Below are positions 60,791-64,000 of a stretch of DNA of 64,000 nt, one piece after another. The position numbers and the translations under genes are program-made. Below the pieces are notes generated by a model. It did no database searches and was not told the DNA's origin. It saw only the letters and a program-made list of their open reading frames with translations. The DNA is from Spirosoma montaniterrae (GTDB lineage: Bacteria; Bacteroidota; Bacteroidia; Cytophagales; Spirosomataceae): NCBI RefSeq assembly GCF_001988955.1, contig NZ_CP014263.1:2604001-2668000 (forward strand). Reading direction: 5' to 3'. The first letter of the stretch is position 1. Each line of letters starts with the position of its first letter.

Positions 60791-61879
60791 TTAGCAACCG
60801 GAACTCTCGATACGAATCTGTCCGTCGGTAATGGTGTAGGTGGCACCAATGGCCTGACAGATGAAACTGAGTCGTTTAATCAAACTTTCATTCGTAAACG
60901 TGGTCGTGATGGTACAGTTGGCTAAAGCTGCTTTATTGTAGTCGATTGTTAGTCCGTAGATAGCTTCGAGCCGGGTTAGTACTTCGTTCACGGGCCGTTC
61001 ATCGAAAACCAGTTCAGTTGGTATGGTTGCCAACGGCAATGGTTCAGGAGCGGGCACTAATTCGCGCCGTAGATGGGCCGTGCGCGTCACGAAAACAGCC
61101 TGCTGATTGGGTGTTAGTTGTACGCCCTTCCAATCAGACCGCGCCACCGCCGTTGTGGTTGGGCGGGCATATACCGACACTTTACCCGTTCGCACCGATA
61201 CCTGCACGGTCGGCTCATAACCGTAGGCTTTAATCCGAAAACTCGTACCCAACACTCGCGTCACGGTCTGACCCGCATACACCAGAAAAGGCTGGGCCGG
61301 ACGTTTCTCCACCTCGAAAAATGCTTCGCCCGTCAGAAAAACGACTCGGCTGTCAGCCGAAAATACCGTTGGGTAGGTAAGCTGACTTTTGGGCTGTAGC
61401 ACCACCGTGCTGCCATCAGCCAGCCGTAACCGCAGAGGCTGTTGGCTGGTATTGAGCCGCTCTTGCATCAGTGTTGCAGCCTTGTCAACGGGTGGCTGAT
61501 AGGCTTGCGGGTTTGACGTAGAAACCGCCCTAAACTGCCACCAGCCCAACGCGAGCAAAACACTGGCCGCTGCTGCCACCGAGAGCCAACGCAGAGGTCG
61601 AAACGTGATGACCCGACCCGTTGTCTGCTTACTATCAAGTTCTTGACGAATGCGCTGCCAAACCAGTTGTTCTTCGGCGGTATCTGCGTAGGCGGGCGCG
61701 GTAGCCTGCGCTAACTGCCGCACAACCTGCTCGGCCTGCCGAACGGTTTCGGCCTGATTAGGATACTGCTGGAGGTAGGCTTCCCAATACGCCGACGATT
61801 CAGCATCGGGCTTAAGCACCCATCGCCGGAAATTGTCGTTAGTAACGAGGTCTTGCCAAGAAGCGAACGGAGGAGTCAT
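60791..61879 (-). CDS. FecR-family anti-sigma factor
   Basis: 362 residues from ATG 61879 (MTPPFASWQDLVTNDNFRRW); an upstream start at 61915 would add 12 residues. Cytoplasmic part (about 1-95) holds the sigma-binding region, followed by one transmembrane helix (WLSVAAAASVLLALGWW), the periplasmic FecR domain (RLADGSTVVLQPKSQLTYPT, VFLTGEAFFEVEKRPAQPFL, VLGTSFRIKAYGYEPTVQVS), and a C-terminal DUF4974 module (TELVFDERPVNEVLTRLEAI, GLTIDYNK) that meets the STN domain of SusC. It holds the ECF sigma inactive until the ligand signal arrives. Confidence 0.92.
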   Translation of the reverse strand: MTPPFASWQDLVTNDNFRRWVLKPDAESSAYWEAYLQQYPNQAETVRQAEQVVRQLAQATAPAYADTAEEQLVWQRIRQELDSKQTTGRVITFRPLRWLSVAAAASVLLALGWWQFRAVSTSNPQAYQPPVDKAATLMQERLNTSQQPLRLRLADGSTVVLQPKSQLTYPTVFSADSRVVFLTGEAFFEVEKRPAQPFLVYAGQTVTRVLGTSFRIKAYGYEPTVQVSVRTGKVSVYARPTTTAVARSDWKGVQLTPNQQAVFVTRTAHLRRELVPAPEPLPLATIPTELVFDERPVNEVLTRLEAIYGLTIDYNKAALANCTITTTFTNESLIKRLSFICQAIGATYTITDGQIRIESSGC

Positions 61880-61963
61880 TGGTAGTGGCGTTATACTACC
61901 AATAGGGCAAACCATATGGTTTTAACTCAATTTTTCCCAAAAAAAGTTATTTTTTAGGGGAAC

Positions 61964-62052
61964 ACCCCACCCCAACCCCTCCCCAGAAGGGAGGGGCTTA
62001 CCGGCGTAAGCGTTTTTAGCCCCTCCCTTCTGGGGAGGGGTTGGGGTGGGGT
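61964..62052. terminator. Perfect 35-bp-arm hairpin (family D copy 2) between ECF sigma and FecR genes
   Basis: Arms 61964-61998 and 62018-62052 are perfect complements (core CCCCTCCCCAGAAGGGAGGG), with a 19-nt loop that itself starts a CTTAC/GTAAG stem. It begins 1 nt after the sigma stop codon. A hairpin this strong should reduce read-through into fecR. The outer sequence shares the CACCCCAACCCC theme with the hairpin at 455-507. Confidence 0.85.
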
Positions 62053-62053
62053 A

Positions 62054-62662
62054 TCACCGAATCGGCAGCAAATGCAGCATGAGCATTGCCCACAAAACGC
62101 CCGTCAGCAGTTCGCGCAGGGTATGCAGTGCCCGGTTGATGTGGTTCGTGACCGACTGGCCGTTGATTGCCATAATCTGGGCAATTTCCTGATGGCTGAA
62201 TTGGTGGTAAAAGGCCAGCGTCAGGGCTTCGCGCTGCCGTTGCGGAAGTTGCTCAATGCATTGGCGCAGACGCAGTTGCACCCGATCGGATGTTTCCTGC
62301 TCGGTAATTAACAAGTCGATGGCTGGAATGCCTATATCCTCTGCGTGTTCGGCCAGCGCGTGCGGATGGAGCAGCGGGTTGGTCCTGGTCGTTAGCTGCT
62401 CCGACAACTGATTACGCAGTACCCGGAATAGGTAAAACCGAACCGTACCTAAATCGCGGAGGGTGGCCCGCCGTTTCCAGACTTCCACGAAAACATCCTG
62501 CACCGCATCCTGCACCAGCGCGTGGTCGGCGCAAAGTCGTTTACCATAAGCGAGCAACGCCCGGCTATGCTGGTAGTATAACTGCTCGAACGCGCTGCAA
62601 TCGCCCGCCCGGAAGGCGTTCCAGAGCGATGTATCATCTGAAAACGAGAGATGGTTTGCCAT
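62054..62662 (-). CDS. ECF RNA polymerase sigma factor
   Basis: 202 residues. Sigma region 2: FEQLYYQHSRALLAYGKRLC, LVQDAVQDVFVEVWKRRATL; region 4: IEQLPQRQREALTLAFYHQF, SHQEIAQIMAINGQSVTNHI NRALHTLREL. This is the group paired with FecR in Bacteroidota. Its target should include the promoter of the STN-type susC at 60614 and the downstream genes. A hydrophobic C-terminal stretch (GVLWAMLMLHLLPIR) is present, as in some members. Confidence 0.92.
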   Translation of the reverse strand: MANHLSFSDDTSLWNAFRAGDCSAFEQLYYQHSRALLAYGKRLCADHALVQDAVQDVFVEVWKRRATLRDLGTVRFYLFRVLRNQLSEQLTTRTNPLLHPHALAEHAEDIGIPAIDLLITEQETSDRVQLRLRQCIEQLPQRQREALTLAFYHQFSHQEIAQIMAINGQSVTNHINRALHTLRELLTGVLWAMLMLHLLPIR

Positions 62663-62753
62663 GATGACGTAAAGGAAGAGCTTCGCGGTACAACCAGAAA
62701 TAAAACGAATCGTAGACAGGTTTTGCTTTTTTCAAGCCAAATTTCTTTTGTTC

Positions 62754-64000
62754 TTACAACGACACCCCGAACTGCCACGGAATGAAATCGTCCTGACCAA
62801 GTTGCTGGGCTTTGGTTTGTACCTCGCCACTCGCCAGCCGAATCACGTATTCCAGCAGCGCATCGCCCGATTGCCCGATGGTTTGTTCACCCCGAACGAT
62901 GGGGCCGCAGTCGAAGTCGATAATGTCAGGCATTTTCTGCGCCAGAGCCGTGTTGGTTGCCACTTTCGCTACGGGGCAGATGGGGTTTCCAGTGGGCGTG
63001 CCTAAACCAGTCGTAAACAGAATGATGGTTGCCCCGGCGGCTGCTTTGCCAGTGGTAGCCAGCACGTCGTTGCCGGGCGTACAAACCAGATGCAGACCGG
63101 GCTGCGTAGCTATCTCCGTGTAATTCAGCACGTCGACAATAGGAGCCGTACCGCCTTTTTTGGCCGCCCCCGCCGACTTGATGGCGTCGGTAATCAGGCC
63201 GTCTTTGATATTGCCGACCGATGGATTCATGTCGAAACCCGCGCCCACGGCTTCGGCTTTGGCTGCGTACTCGCGCATGAGCGTTTCAAATTTGCGGGCT
63301 TTTTCTTCACTTACGCAACGGTCGATCAGGTTTTGCTCGACGCCACAGAGTTCGGGAAATTCGGCCAGCAGGGTAGTGCCGCCCAGGGCTACCAGCACAT
63401 CGGAGAGGTACCCCAGCGCGGGGTTGGCCGAAATGCCCGAAAACCCATCCGAACCACCACATTTCAGCCCAACTACCAGCTTCGAGAGCGGAGCGGGTTG
63501 GCGCGTGAGTTTGTTGGTTTCGGTCAGGGCCGCAAACGTTTGGCCGATGGCGTCTGAAAGCATGGCAAACTCGGTGCCGTATTGTTGCTGCTCAAAAAAC
63601 AGGATGGGCTTATCGAAAGCCGGATTACGCTTCTGAATTTCGGTCAGCAGGTCGTCGTACTGCGTTTTCTGACAACCGAGGCTCAGCACCGTCAGCCCAG
63701 CCACGTTTGGGTGGTTGGCATAAGCCGCAAACAGAGCCGCCAGCAGAGCCGAATCCTGATTTGTGCCGCCACAACCCATCTCATGCGTCAGAAACTTGAT
63801 ACCGTCCACGTTCGCAAAATACGGCTTCGGCGCGGGGGCCGGAGCGTCGGGCAGGTTCGCCATCGACGCGCCCGTTTCGTACTGCAATCGCCATGCCCGC
63901 ACCTGTTGCTGGTAGGTATCGGGTTGGGCATAGCCCAGTTCGCGCTCGAAGGCATCCTTCAGTTTCTGAATGTTCCGGTTTTCGCAGAACACTAACGGCA
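62754..64000 (-). CDS. UxaA-family sugar-acid dehydratase (C-terminal part, cut by window edge)
   Basis: The frame is open to the right edge (about 414 codons shown). A GTG at 63992 looks like a start but lies inside a continuous coding frame (...PLVFCENRNIQKL), so I treat the gene as partial; the N-terminal SAF domain lies outside. C-terminal signatures: THEMGCGGTNQDS, LSLGCQKTQYDD, VGLKCGGSDGFSGISANPAL, GNPICPVAKVATN, IDFDCGPIVRG. Members are altronate or galactarate dehydratases that need Fe2+. Adjacent to the fucoside locus, it may act on L-fuconate or a related sugar acid; that is only an inference. It may be cotranscribed with the sigma gene 91 nt downstream. Confidence 0.9.
   Translation of the reverse strand, partial: PLVFCENRNIQKLKDAFERELGYAQPDTYQQQVRAWRLQYETGASMANLPDAPAPAPKPYFANVDGIKFLTHEMGCGGTNQDSALLAALFAAYANHPNVAGLTVLSLGCQKTQYDDLLTEIQKRNPAFDKPILFFEQQQYGTEFAMLSDAIGQTFAALTETNKLTRQPAPLSKLVVGLKCGGSDGFSGISANPALGYLSDVLVALGGTTLLAEFPELCGVEQNLIDRCVSEEKARKFETLMREYAAKAEAVGAGFDMNPSVGNIKDGLITDAIKSAGAAKKGGTAPIVDVLNYTEIATQPGLHLVCTPGNDVLATTGKAAAGATIILFTTGLGTPTGNPICPVAKVATNTALAQKMPDIIDFDCGPIVRGEQTIGQSGDALLEYVIRLASGEVQTKAQQLGQDDFIPWQFGVSL

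Noticed and set aside
63990..63992. GTG start making the UxaA protein complete within the window
   Set aside because: The frame stays open and family-like upstream (PLVFCENRN), and the N-terminal SAF domain would be missing; the gene is cut by the window.
1..64000. Insertion sequences, prophage or integrative element
   Set aside because: No transposase, integrase, relaxase or phage gene and no tRNA-associated direct repeats were found; the repeats present are non-coding palindromes.

Overview
The window looks like chromosomal DNA of a Bacteroidota member, most likely a Spirosoma-like genus in Cytophagales. The grounds are two SusC/SusD pairs, a FecR/ECF-sigma pair feeding an STN-type SusC, a type IX secretion C-terminal domain, several promoters of the Bacteroidota form (TTG, 19-21 nt, TAnnTTTG), short 'xxC' lipoprotein signals, and moderately GC-rich coding DNA. 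The genus is an inference. I see no tRNA, rRNA, CRISPR array, transposase, integrase or phage gene. No gene-free stretch exceeds 300 bases; the larger gaps are filled by palindromic repeats.

Layout. 1-1.6 kb: truncated LacI-type regulator, SnoaL-like lipoprotein, glycine-zipper protein. 1.8-5.2 kb (+): NIF3 protein, C4 zinc-ribbon coiled-coil protein, TPR protein. 5.4-9.1 kb: phosphoglycerate kinase (-) and a membrane-anchored M28 peptidase (+). 9.1-13.6 kb: VapBC, two DUF2157-like membrane proteins, a FAN1-like nuclease. 13.7-19.7 kb (-): small polysaccharide utilisation locus (SusC, SusD, GH144-type glucanase), probably for beta-1,2-glucan. 19.9-25.9 kb: methyltransferase, cytochrome c, YceI with its MarR regulator, BamA/TamA-like protein, GNAT, Maf. 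26.2-31.3 kb: alpha-glucan set (CBM20-like lipoprotein, T9SS-exported GH13, second GH13). 31.4-38.3 kb: pyrB, CocE/S15 hydrolase, Uma2, VWA, serine hydrolase, SMUG2-like glycosylase, lipoprotein. 38.5-39.8 kb: GH29 fucosidase. 39.8-48.6 kb (-): eight-gene operon Lrp, PotD, PotB, PotC, PotA, aminobutyraldehyde dehydrogenase, succinate-semialdehyde dehydrogenase, GABA transaminase, which could take putrescine to succinate. 48.8-50.6 kb: YbjQ and a metallophosphatase. 50.7-62.7 kb (-): second utilisation locus in the order ECF sigma, FecR, STN-SusC, SusD, large VCBS/UnbV lipoprotein, GH29 fucosidase, with its own signalling across the envelope. 62.8-64 kb: C-terminal part of a UxaA-family dehydratase.

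The most unusual layer is a set of at least five unrelated intergenic palindrome families. Family A (ends GTAGAGACG...CGTCTCTAC; 5 copies) sits at four of eight convergent gene junctions, and its terminal TAG is the actual stop codon of four genes. Family B (AACACGGAT...ATCCGTGTT; 3 copies) supplies the hydrophobic core of the TPR protein's signal peptide in one copy, and the GTG start of an alpha-amylase in another. Families C, D and E sit inside the polyamine operon, beside the sigma/FecR junction, and between a divergent gene pair.
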